DNA from: Verrucomicrobiia bacterium
GTDB taxonomy: Bacteria; Verrucomicrobiota; Verrucomicrobiia; Verrucomicrobiales; Akkermansiaceae
Length of the DNA: 40,255 bases
Assembly: GCA_030430455.1 (NCBI GenBank)
Contig: JAUIJB010000031.1
Location: forward strand, 1-40,255
Reading direction: 5' to 3'
Made by a program: the position numbers and the translations under genes. The notes under the pieces were generated by a model that did not search any database, was not told where the DNA came from, and worked only from the letters and a program-made list of their open reading frames with translations. This document shows, piece by piece, positions 13,943 through 22,077 of this stretch. Numbering within the stretch: the first letter of the stretch is position 1; every line of letters begins with the position of its first letter.

Positions 13943-16657
13943 TCAGGGTTGGGCCTTGAGCCAGACGGTCGAGCTCGGCCCGCCGCTGCGGCGCGCCCCG
14001 TCACCGCCGCCGGTGGCACCGGGCCCGCCGAAGCTGCTCTGGCCCTTCGCGTCCTCGCGGTTGGCGCGGGCGTAGTAGGGGATGGCCAGCAGGGCGCTGC
14101 CGTCGGTCCACTTGCCGTGCATCACCATGACGCCGTTCAGCAGGTCGGGCCTCCACTCCATGGTCAGCGGCGCCTCGATGTCGATCGCCCGCTGGATGTT
14201 CTGGTCGACACGCTCGACGCAGTAGACGAGGGGGCCATAGCGCAGCGCGACCTGGCCCCGGGTGGCCTCGATCTTGTCGCTTCCCCGAACGATCTGGGGA
14301 ACCATCGGGACCTCGAACTCGACCCGGTCGCCCTCCTTCCAGGTTCGGGTGACGACGGCGTAGCCTCCATCGATCACCGGTTCGATCGCCTCCCCGTTCA
14401 CGGACATCGACTTGATGCCGTCGGCATCCGGGGTGGCGCTGTAGAGCTCGCTCACATCCCGGTTCGGCACCCGGATGTGCAGGCCGAACTCGCGGCTCTC
14501 CCCCGGATTCACGGTGATGGCGACCTTTCCGTCCCACGGGTAGTCGGTTTCCTGGACGATCTCGACGTCGGTCCCCGCCACCTGGCGGACCCGGATGGTG
14601 CTGCCGATGAAGAGGTTGACGTGGATGCCGTCGTCGCCCGTCACGTAGGTCCAGGTGGGCACCATCAGGAGGGTCCGCGGGATGTTGCCGACGCAGCACG
14701 GGCAGCCGTGCCAGGGGTAGCGCGCGCCGTGGGTGACCAGGGGGTTCTGGTAGTAGAAGTTCTCCCCGGCGAGGTCGATCGATCCGAGCAGGGCGTTGTA
14801 CATCGTCTCCTCGTAGAGGTCGGCGAACTTCGCGTCGTGGTAGGCGAGGTTGAGCTTGTAGTCGAAGAAGATCATCCCCGTGCTCGAGCAGGACTCGCAG
14901 TAGGCGCCGTGACGCAGCGAGTAGTCCGGGCCGAAGCCCTCCGAGGTCTCGCCGCTGCCGATGCCGCCGGTGACGTAGTACTTCCGGTTCACCAGGTTGT
15001 CCCACAGCGACATCACGGCGCTCTCGTAGTCGGTGTCGCCGGTCTCCGCCGCGATGTCGGCCATGCCCGAGTAGGTGTAGGATGCGCGGACCGCGTGGCC
15101 GACGGCCTCGTACTGCTGCTGGACCGGCAGGTGGCTCTGGTCGTACTCGTGGCCGCCGCCCCGGTTGTCGAGGAGGAACCTGGCAAGCCGGATGTAGGCG
15201 TCGCCCTTTCCGTCGCCCTCCATGTCGTTGACGAAGCGCCCGAAGCGGACGAGTGCCTGCTCCATTTCCTGGTGTTCGTCGTACCAGGCCTTCTTGCCCG
15301 GTTCCGGTCCGATGTGCTTCACCCAGCAGTCGGCGAGCTTCTTGGCGGCGTCGTAGAGGCGGGTGTCCTCGCCGTCGCTGAGCATGTAGTGGTTGATCGC
15401 GGACTCGATGAAGTAGCCGGCGATGTAGCCTTCATGGTTCACCCGGTTGGCCGGGTTCCAGCGCTCCGGCCAGCTCGCGCGGTCCGCCAGCGTGTAGGCG
15501 GTCTGGAGGTAGCCGTCGGGCTCCTGCGCGGCGAGGATGGCGGGGATCCACTCGTCGAGGGTCCTGCGGAAGCGATCCTGGGCCGCGATGACCTCCGCGT
15601 CTCCCCGGGGGTCGACCATCAGCGCGATGCACATCGACTCGACGGTCTGCAGCACCCAGGCGTTGGCAAAGACGTAGCCCTTGTGGGGGCCATGCGGCTC
15701 GCCGCGGAGGGCCTTGGCCGCCTCCTCGAAGTTGTCGATGCCGCCGGTCCTGAGCGAGCGGTCCTCGATCACGTCGATGCAGTGCGGGATCCAGTGGGCG
15801 ATGAGTGCCCTGGCGCGGTCGTCCCAGAGCGGGTTGTCGAGTTTGTAGGGCGTGGTGTAGACGACATCGAGGCGCTTGTCCTCGGGTGGGGAAGCGACCT
15901 GGACGGTGAGCGTGTCCGAGGATTTCATGCCATCGAGCTCTCCCGTGAACTCGAGCGTGTAGGTCCCGAGTTTGGAGAAGGTGGCGGTGGTCCGGGCTGC
16001 GTGGGCGTCGGCGAAGGTCACCTCGCCGGGGCCGCTGGCCTTGCTCCAGGTCAAGGTCATGGCGTCCGGGTTTTTGAGCGCCCTTGCCTCTCCGCCGAGG
16101 TAGGTCCTGCCGTCGAGCATGACCACGCGGTCGATGCCGGCAGCGATCGCGGGAGGAAAGTTGGGGGACTCGCCCGAGTCCAGGACGCGCCATTCGAGGA
16201 TGCCGGTGGACGAGTTGCCGCTGCCATCGATTTCGAGACGCAACTTGTCGGTCTTCACGGCTTCGAAGGTGGCCACGACGAACTTGTCGGCCTCCACCTT
16301 TGCGTTCTCGGCACCCTTCACCTCCTCGAAGCCGCTGCCGGTCCAGTATTTCACCCGATAGGCGGCGGGAAGCCGGACGCCCTGGTGGTCATCCCACCAG
16401 TAGACCTCGATCCGGTCGGTGTGGATCGCCTGCGGCCAGTCGTACTGGACCCACTGCGTCCCGGTCGTCGGCCAGTTGCCGTAGGACCCGGTGCCGCGCT
16501 CGAGGGAGTTCTCCGGGGAGTTGCCGTCGTTGAGGGCGTTCACGCTGGTGTCGCCGGAAACGGCCGAGGCCGAGGGCTCGGCGACAAGGGCCAGATTGGC
16601 TTCGGCAGCATGGGTCACGGAGGACAGGAGGCACCACAGGAGCACCCGGGTTCTCAT
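13943..16657 (-). CDS. Secreted GH127 beta-L-arabinofuranosidase with F5/8 C and PKD-like domains
   Basis: The mature-gene start is ATG 16657, giving 904 residues with signal peptide MRTRVLLWCLLSSVTHA; the frame runs upstream to 16852 but those 65 residues are low-complexity. Domains: F5/8-type C (about 20-160), PKD/Ig-like (170-270), and a GH127 catalytic barrel plus sandwich (280-885). The zinc-thiolate site is complete: E588 and C590 in YCESCSSTG, C654-C655 in CPCCVGN, matching E338/C340/C417/C418 of Bifidobacterium HypBA1 where the first Cys of the pair is the nucleophile. That enzyme removes beta-L-arabinofuranose from hydroxyproline-linked oligoarabinosides of extensin. The C-terminal 20 residues are a Gly/Ser-rich tail. 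It is the first enzyme gene after the regulator, 267 bases away, leaving room for its own promoter. Confidence 0.87.
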   Translation of the reverse strand: MRTRVLLWCLLSSVTHAAEANLALVAEPSASAVSGDTSVNALNDGNSPENSLERGTGSYGNWPTTGTQWVQYDWPQAIHTDRIEVYWWDDHQGVRLPAAYRVKYWTGSGFEEVKGAENAKVEADKFVVATFEAVKTDKLRLEIDGSGNSSTGILEWRVLDSGESPNFPPAIAAGIDRVVMLDGRTYLGGEARALKNPDAMTLTWSKASGPGEVTFADAHAARTTATFSKLGTYTLEFTGELDGMKSSDTLTVQVASPPEDKRLDVVYTTPYKLDNPLWDDRARALIAHWIPHCIDVIEDRSLRTGGIDNFEEAAKALRGEPHGPHKGYVFANAWVLQTVESMCIALMVDPRGDAEVIAAQDRFRRTLDEWIPAILAAQEPDGYLQTAYTLADRASWPERWNPANRVNHEGYIAGYFIESAINHYMLSDGEDTRLYDAAKKLADCWVKHIGPEPGKKAWYDEHQEMEQALVRFGRFVNDMEGDGKGDAYIRLARFLLDNRGGGHEYDQSHLPVQQQYEAVGHAVRASYTYSGMADIAAETGDTDYESAVMSLWDNLVNRKYYVTGGIGSGETSEGFGPDYSLRHGAYCESCSSTGMIFFDYKLNLAYHDAKFADLYEETMYNALLGSIDLAGENFYYQNPLVTHGARYPWHGCPCCVGNIPRTLLMVPTWTYVTGDDGIHVNLFIGSTIRVRQVAGTDVEIVQETDYPWDGKVAITVNPGESREFGLHIRVPNRDVSELYSATPDADGIKSMSVNGEAIEPVIDGGYAVVTRTWKEGDRVEFEVPMVPQIVRGSDKIEATRGQVALRYGPLVYCVERVDQNIQRAIDIEAPLTMEWRPDLLNGVMVMHGKWTDGSALLAIPYYARANREDAKGQSSFGGPGATGGGDGARRSGGPSSTVWLKAQP

Positions 16658-16924
16658 CCCGGCGGAATGTCCCGTCCCCCCCTGATGGGGGCGGGTTCGT
16701 GCAGCACGGCCGGATCGAAGCTGCGGGTGCACGGCTCCGGATGGGGCGTGGAATGGGGTTGCTTGCATGGTGGTGCGGTCTGTCGGGTCGCGTCGGGTTT
16801 CCTCGGAAGACATGGAATCTGGACCGGGAGGGGGTTCGATCATTTGGCGCATTGTGTTGTCGTGAGATGCAGGCTCCCGGGGCTGGGTGGAGACGAGGGG
16901 TTGCCGGGGAGGGGGGCACCGCGG

Positions 16925-18025
16925 TCACCTCCTGGCTGGCTGGCGCAGGGTTCCCCCGGGGACGAACTCCCCGAGGAATCGGGTCTCCTTCCTCCTTGGT
17001 CGCTGGCCCTCGATCAGCTTGAGCACGAGGGTCCCGATCCGGCTCCCGAGCTTGGTTCCATCGAACTTGTAGTGGGTCAGCGGTGGGATCGTGTAGTCGA
17101 GGATCGGGTCGTCCCAGCCGACGAGGATGTCGAGCTGGCCCGGCACGGCGATCCCGGCCTTGAGGGAGTGGCAGAGCGCCGTGACTCCGTCTTCCGGGCA
17201 GGTGAGGAAGCAGGCGGTGGGGGCTGGCCGGGCGGCGAGCACCGAGTTCATGGCCCGGCAGATCGAGGCTGGGTCGCCGGCATACTCGAGCAACTGCGCC
17301 CCGACACCGAGCGGGCGGGCCTGGTCGATGAAGGCGGCCGAGGCCAGGCGATCGCCGAGGCTGGTTTGCTGGGCGATGAGCATGACGATCTGGCGGTGGC
17401 CCCGGGCCACCAGCAAGCCGGCGGCGTGCTTGGCGACCGCTTCGTTGTCAGGGAAGGCGGAAAACAGGTCGAAGTCATCGTGGAGGCGTCCGGCGACGAT
17501 GCAGGGGATGTCCTGCTCGGCGAACCAGCGCTGCATCGGCTCGGTCGAGAAGAACAGGACCCAGCCGGCGGTGTCCGGGAGCGTCATGAGATGTTCGAGC
17601 TCCTTCGGGCGGTGGCTCTGGAACAGCTGCGGGCGGCTCTCGAACTCGATTCTCAGGTTGCGGGAGTCGAGTCGATGCGAGAGCCCCTCGAGGATGGCGT
17701 GGTTGACCGCTCCCATCTTGCGGTGGGAAAAGGGCGCAAGGGCCCGGACGATCCGCCCGGTCTTGGCACTGCGCGGCACGGAGTAGTCCGGGTTGATGCG
17801 GCGTCGGACGCCGCGGCCCACCGCAATGATCCGGCCCTCGTCGGTAAGCAGTTGCAGGGTCCGTCTCAGGGTGACCCGGCTCACCTGGAGACTCCGGCAC
17901 AGGCTGGCCTCGGTGGGCAGTTCTTCGCTCCACTCGCCTTGGGCGATCCGCTGCCGGATCCACCGGGCGGCCTGGTCGGTGAGCAGGTTGCGCTGGGGGA
18001 TCTGGGACGTTGGTTGCTTCGACAT
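16925..18025 (-). CDS. Transcriptional regulator, GntR-type HTH with LacI-like sensor domain
   Basis: From ATG 18025 the protein has 366 residues. Residues 12-75 form a GntR-type winged helix (ELPTEASLCRSLQVSRVTLR, then LLTDEGRIIAVGRG). Residues 85-350 are a periplasmic-binding-protein-like fold of the LacI/GalR class, with ILVGWDDP close to the usual VVGFDD strand and a final segment typical of the family. This build is that of AraR-type sugar-responsive repressors, so an arabinose or oligoarabinoside effector is plausible, not shown. The 20-residue upstream extension in the open frame lacks conservation. It stands at the head of the minus-strand cluster and is divergent from the GH2 gene, with a dyad in the shared region, so it probably controls both sides. 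Confidence 0.78.
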   Translation of the reverse strand: MSKQPTSQIPQRNLLTDQAARWIRQRIAQGEWSEELPTEASLCRSLQVSRVTLRRTLQLLTDEGRIIAVGRGVRRRINPDYSVPRSAKTGRIVRALAPFSHRKMGAVNHAILEGLSHRLDSRNLRIEFESRPQLFQSHRPKELEHLMTLPDTAGWVLFFSTEPMQRWFAEQDIPCIVAGRLHDDFDLFSAFPDNEAVAKHAAGLLVARGHRQIVMLIAQQTSLGDRLASAAFIDQARPLGVGAQLLEYAGDPASICRAMNSVLAARPAPTACFLTCPEDGVTALCHSLKAGIAVPGQLDILVGWDDPILDYTIPPLTHYKFDGTKLGSRIGTLVLKLIEGQRPRRKETRFLGEFVPGGTLRQPARR

Positions 18026-18400
18026 CGAGGTCGCGGGTTGGGACCAGCTGGGAGAGGTTTCGCCCCGTAGGCGCAAGACTCCCACGGCAATGTTGCCATG
18101 AGAAGTGTCTTATTCTGATACAACAAGGGGGTCTCGATGGACCTTGGGGCCCTTGTCGGGCCAGCCGCCTCTGGGGGTTTCCTCGGCCGAACCGGTTTGA
18201 AGCGACGGGACTTGGCGGTTGGCTGAAACCGCTTCGGGTTGCCGGCTCGGTTCGCGATCGGGACGGTCCAAGTCGACGGAGACCCGGACATCCGGCAGAT
18301 TCAGTCGAAACCCTGACGGGATTCTCCGCTGAAAGACGTTGTTCTATCGGTAGCGCGGCCGCCATCGGATGGGGGTCCCGCCGGAAAGCCCCATTTGCCC
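18026..18400. other. Divergent intergenic region between regulator and GH2 gene
   Basis: The 375 bases contain no convincing gene. Its only AT-richer part, about 18085-18130, holds the dyad described separately and is where promoters for the two divergent genes would be expected. I could not pick out a good -35/-10 pair on either strand. The rest is GC-rich leader of the GH2 transcript. Confidence 0.55.
18106..18125. promoter_or_regulatory. Candidate operator of the GntR/LacI-like regulator
   Basis: A 20-base imperfect dyad with matching positions TGT-nn-TAT-nnnn-ATA-nn-ACA, lying 80 bases upstream of the regulator's start and 275 bases upstream of the GH2 start. Twelve of twenty bases are symmetric. 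Size and symmetry suit a dimeric winged-helix repressor. This is pattern-based only. Confidence 0.4.
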
Positions 18401-21250
18401 ATGACCCGCAGCTCCCCGTTGATCTTGATCTTCTCGCTGGTGCTCGGGAGCACCGTCGCCTTCGCCGCCGAGCGCACCCGCTGCTTCGACCAGGACTGGA
18501 AGTTTCACCGCGGCGACGTTTCCGGGGCGGAGGCGGCCGGCTTCGACGACTCCGGCTGGCGGACGCTGGACCTTCCCCACGACTACAGCATCGAGGACCT
18601 CCCGCCGAAGCCCGATGCGCTTCCGGAGCTCGAGGCGGTCACCGGCGAGTGGCGTTTCAAGCCGGGTGACGACCCGGCCTGGAAGGCTGCGGAGCTGGAC
18701 GACTCGGATTGGCAGCAGGTGACCCTGCCGACCTTCTGGGAAAACCACGGACAGTCCGCGGACCCGAACGTCCATGGCTGGTTCCGCCGTAGCATCGAGA
18801 TTCCCGAGGAGTGTCGGGGGAAGGACCTGCTCCTGTTGCTCGGCAAGATCGACGACGTCGACGAGACCTGGGTGAACGGCGAGAAGATCGGCGGGATGGG
18901 CTCGTTTCCCCCCGGCTACGCCACCGCCTACGACCAGCAGCGGCGCTACCGTGTCCCGGCGTCGCTCGTGGGGAAGGGCGGGCGCCTTTCCATCGCGATC
19001 CGTATCTTCGACGGCGAGGGCTACGGCGGGATCTTCGAGGCCGGGGTCCGGGGTGGGCGCATCGGGCCCTTCGACTTCGAGAACCCGCAGAACCGCCACT
19101 TCACCGGCTTCACCACCGGCGGCATCGGCTGGTACCGCAAGCACTTCACCGTGGAGGACCCGGGCAAGCGCGTCGCCGTCCTCTTCGACGGCGTCTACAT
19201 GAACTCCGAGCTGTGGATCAACGGCCGGCGCCTCGGCGAGCACCCCCACGGTTACACCGCCTTCGAGTTCGACCTCACGCCCCACCTGAAGCCGGTCGGC
19301 GGGAAGAACGTGCTCGCCGTCAAGGTCCGCAACGAGGGCTGGAACAGCCGCTGGTACTCCGGCTCGGGCATCTACCGCCACGTCCGGCTGACGGTCACCG
19401 ACCCGGTCCACGTGCCGACCTGGGGGGTCTTCGTGACCACCCCGGAGGTGTCGGAGGAAAAGGCGACGGTGAGGGTCTCGACCGAGGTCGCCAACACCAG
19501 CGGAGCGGCGGTGGCGGCGGGGGTCCGCATCCGCCTGCTCGATGGCGACGGCAACGAGGTCGGCAAGTCGCAGGGATCCCTCAAGCTGGCGAAGGGCGGG
19601 ACGTCGATCAACGAGCAGTCGATCGAGGTCGCAGCCCCCGCGTTGTGGTCGCCAGACTCCCCGAACCTCCACACCGCGGAGGTCGAGGTGGTGGCCGCCG
19701 GCACAACGGTCGATGCCGTTTCCGAGACCTTCGGGATCCGCTCGATCGATGCCAACGCCAGGGACGGCTTCCTGCTCAACGGCGAGCCGATCCTGCTCAA
19801 GGGCGGCTGCATCCACCACGACAACGGCCCGCTGGGGGCCATGGCGATCGATCGTGCGGAGGAGCGCAAGATCGAGTTGCTCAAGGCCAGCGGCTTCAAT
19901 GCCATCCGCTCGGCCCACAATCCGGCCTCCGAGGTGCTGCTCGAGGCCTGCGACCGGCTCGGCATGCTGGTCATCGACGAGGCCTTCGACCAGTGGAACG
20001 AGCCCAAGGAGAACAACGACATGGGCTACCAGCGCTTCTTCGACGAGTGGCATGCCCGCGATGTCGCCTCGATGGTCCGTCGCGACCGCAACCACCCGTC
20101 GGTCATCATGTACTCGATCGGCAACGAGATCCCCGAGCAGTTCCGTGCCGAGGCGACCCAAGAGAAGCTGCGCGAGGCGGTGCTCGAGCACGACACGACC
20201 CGCTTCGTCACCCAGGGGCTCTGCAACTACGCCAACGAGGACATGGAGCCCGGGTTCAAGCACCTCGACATCGGCGGCTACAACTACCTGCCGAACCAGT
20301 ACGAGATCGATCACCGCAAGCACCCGGAGCGGGTCATGTACGGCTCCGAGACCTTTCCGAAGGACGCCTTCGAGTACTGGAGGCATGTCGAGGACAAGCC
20401 TTACGTGTTCGGCGACTTCGTCTGGACCGCGATGGACTACCTCGGCGAGGCCGGCCTCGCCCACGCGGTGCTGAACAACGAGCCGAATCCCTTCTTCATG
20501 GGCTGGCCGTGGTTCAACGCCTGGAGCGGCGACCTCGACCTGTGCGGGTTCAAGAAGCCGCAGTCGTACTTCCGCGACGTCGTCTGGCGCGAGCGGGAGA
20601 TCGCGATGTTCGTCCACGAGCCGATCCCCGACGGCCTGCACGAGGTGCTCAGCTGGTGGGCCTGGCCGAAGGAGCGTGACAGCTGGAACTGGCAGGGGAT
20701 GGAAGGCAGGCCGCTGCAGGTGTCGGTCTACACCCGCTGCGAGCAGGTCCGCCTCGAGCTCAATGGCGAGGTCATCGGCGAGCAGCCGGTGAGCGGGGAG
20801 ACGAAGCTGACCGCCAGGTTCCAGGTCCCCTTCGCGCCCGGCGAGCTCAAGGCCGTCGGCCTGCGCGGCGGCAAGCCGGTCGGGGAAGTCGCGCTGGTCA
20901 CCACCGGGCCGCCCGCGGCGCTGCGCCTGACGGCCGACCGCGCATCGATCCGCGCCGACCGCAACGACCTCTCCTACGTCAAGGTCGAGGTCGTCGATGC
21001 CGAGGGGCGGCGCGTTCCCGGCGCGCGGGTGCCGGTGCGGTTCGCGGTCGAGGGGGCGGGGGAGCTCGCCGGCCAGGCGAGCGCCGTCCCGAACGAACCG
21101 GCCAGCTTCCGCAAGCCGGAGCGCGAGACCTACGAGGGTCGCTGCCTCGCGATCCTCCGGCCGACCGGGAAACCGGGGACGATCCAACTCCGTGCCGAGG
21201 CCGAGGGGCTCGAGGCGGACACCGTCGTGGTCGCGGCGGGGGAGCGCTGA
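18401..21250 (+). CDS. Secreted GH2 glycosidase (beta-galactosidase type) with nested jelly-roll
   Basis: A 949-residue exported protein from ATG 18401 (signal peptide to about residue 23; a TTG at 18395 is less likely). The GH2 sugar-binding jelly-roll starts at residue 27 but is interrupted after PHDYSIEDL by roughly 150 residues of a second jelly-roll (WRFKPGDDPAW...WVNGEKIGG), then resumes at GIGWYRKHF near 242. An Ig-like domain and the TIM barrel follow, with acid/base E576 in SIGNEIPE and nucleophile E650 in YGSETFP. After residue 740 come a DUF4982-like domain and an Ig-like invasin-type domain. The family acts on beta-galactosides, beta-glucuronides or beta-mannosides; near arabinofuranosidases a beta-galactosidase or an alpha-L-arabinopyranosidase are the best guesses. 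It stands alone, divergent from the regulator and 79 bases before the propeptide-like gene. Confidence 0.85.
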   Translation: MTRSSPLILIFSLVLGSTVAFAAERTRCFDQDWKFHRGDVSGAEAAGFDDSGWRTLDLPHDYSIEDLPPKPDALPELEAVTGEWRFKPGDDPAWKAAELDDSDWQQVTLPTFWENHGQSADPNVHGWFRRSIEIPEECRGKDLLLLLGKIDDVDETWVNGEKIGGMGSFPPGYATAYDQQRRYRVPASLVGKGGRLSIAIRIFDGEGYGGIFEAGVRGGRIGPFDFENPQNRHFTGFTTGGIGWYRKHFTVEDPGKRVAVLFDGVYMNSELWINGRRLGEHPHGYTAFEFDLTPHLKPVGGKNVLAVKVRNEGWNSRWYSGSGIYRHVRLTVTDPVHVPTWGVFVTTPEVSEEKATVRVSTEVANTSGAAVAAGVRIRLLDGDGNEVGKSQGSLKLAKGGTSINEQSIEVAAPALWSPDSPNLHTAEVEVVAAGTTVDAVSETFGIRSIDANARDGFLLNGEPILLKGGCIHHDNGPLGAMAIDRAEERKIELLKASGFNAIRSAHNPASEVLLEACDRLGMLVIDEAFDQWNEPKENNDMGYQRFFDEWHARDVASMVRRDRNHPSVIMYSIGNEIPEQFRAEATQEKLREAVLEHDTTRFVTQGLCNYANEDMEPGFKHLDIGGYNYLPNQYEIDHRKHPERVMYGSETFPKDAFEYWRHVEDKPYVFGDFVWTAMDYLGEAGLAHAVLNNEPNPFFMGWPWFNAWSGDLDLCGFKKPQSYFRDVVWREREIAMFVHEPIPDGLHEVLSWWAWPKERDSWNWQGMEGRPLQVSVYTRCEQVRLELNGEVIGEQPVSGETKLTARFQVPFAPGELKAVGLRGGKPVGEVALVTTGPPAALRLTADRASIRADRNDLSYVKVEVVDAEGRRVPGARVPVRFAVEGAGELAGQASAVPNEPASFRKPERETYEGRCLAILRPTGKPGTIQLRAEAEGLEADTVVVAAGER

Positions 21251-21329
21251 GGGGGTTTCCTGATTTCTGTTGATTCCCCCCGTCTTCGACCGACGTTTCT
21301 CCCGGCGAGAGTGCCCGCAAAACCCATTG

Positions 21330-22073
21330 ATGATCCTACGGCGAAATTGGTTCCCGCTTGCCGGGACGGGGATGCTTGTCCTTGCGGCATGGCTTGGGTG
21401 GCTTCTGCAGGAGAAACCACCGGTCGGAGTCCCGGAGGGCCCGCCGAGTCCAGCGGCCCCTGCCGGGGTGGCTTCAAGTCCTGCCGGCACCCCGACCCGG
21501 GAGGTGACACCCGGCGAGGTTTCCCTGCGTCCCCTCGCGGTCGCTTGGACGACCGACCGCCATGAGTGGACGGATGCCGATGCCACATGTTTCGAGGTCA
21601 TTGAGCGCATCGCCCACAACCCCGAGGAAGCGATCCGGATGGTCGAAGAGAACGACCGCATCCACCGCCGGCAGCTCGTCTACCGGAACGAAACCGCCGC
21701 CGCATCCGTGCAGCGATCGATGTCGGCGGGGGAGTCCATCACCCGGCTGACGCTCCCCGGCATCGACGGCGACGAGCATGACTTCGAGGTCGTCCGGGCC
21801 GACATCGCCCCTTCCGGCCAGAGCGGAAGCTTCCATGGCCAACTTCCGGGCAAGCCCAACTCGCTGGTCACCCTCGCGTTCAAGTTCGGGCGCGAGGCCT
21901 TCACCGTCCACTCACCCGACGACAACCTCTACCTGGAGGGCGAGCCACGCGAGCCGGGTGAGGTGATCGTGAAGAGTTTCGATCCCGGCGAGTACTACCA
22001 GGGCACCTGCGGTGTCTGTGGCCGGACCCACGGCCAGGACATTCCCCCGGCGGATTCCCGGAAGGCCCACTGA
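21330..22073 (+). CDS. Membrane-anchored propeptide-like partner of the adjacent metalloprotease
   Basis: A 247-residue protein from ATG 21330. One hydrophobic segment (about 9-26) is followed by a Pro/Ala-rich linker to 60. Residues 70-235 resemble the prodomain of reprolysin/ADAM-type zymogens: strand-rich text such as GSFHGQLPGKPNSLVTLAFK, FTVHSPDDNLYLEGEP and near the end GTCGVCGRTHG. In such prodomains a free cysteine just before the catalytic domain blocks the zinc (cysteine switch); the CGVCG here stands where that would be. The gene ends 4 bases before the start of the protease gene, in a different frame. It therefore looks like a prodomain encoded as a separate, anchored polypeptide. 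An unframed alternative is a single gene split by a base error, but the downstream protein has its own signal peptide. Confidence 0.6.
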   Translation: MILRRNWFPLAGTGMLVLAAWLGWLLQEKPPVGVPEGPPSPAAPAGVASSPAGTPTREVTPGEVSLRPLAVAWTTDRHEWTDADATCFEVIERIAHNPEEAIRMVEENDRIHRRQLVYRNETAAASVQRSMSAGESITRLTLPGIDGDEHDFEVVRADIAPSGQSGSFHGQLPGKPNSLVTLAFKFGREAFTVHSPDDNLYLEGEPREPGEVIVKSFDPGEYYQGTCGVCGRTHGQDIPPADSRKAH

Positions 22074-22077
22074 AGCC

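Noticed and set aside
13949..18070. Plus-strand frame of 1373 codons opposite GH127 and the regulator
   Set aside because: Same reasoning; the minus strand has catalytic motifs and HTH in register.
18344..21661. Minus-strand frame of 1105 codons opposite GH2
   Set aside because: Shadow; GH2 catalytic residues are on the plus strand.
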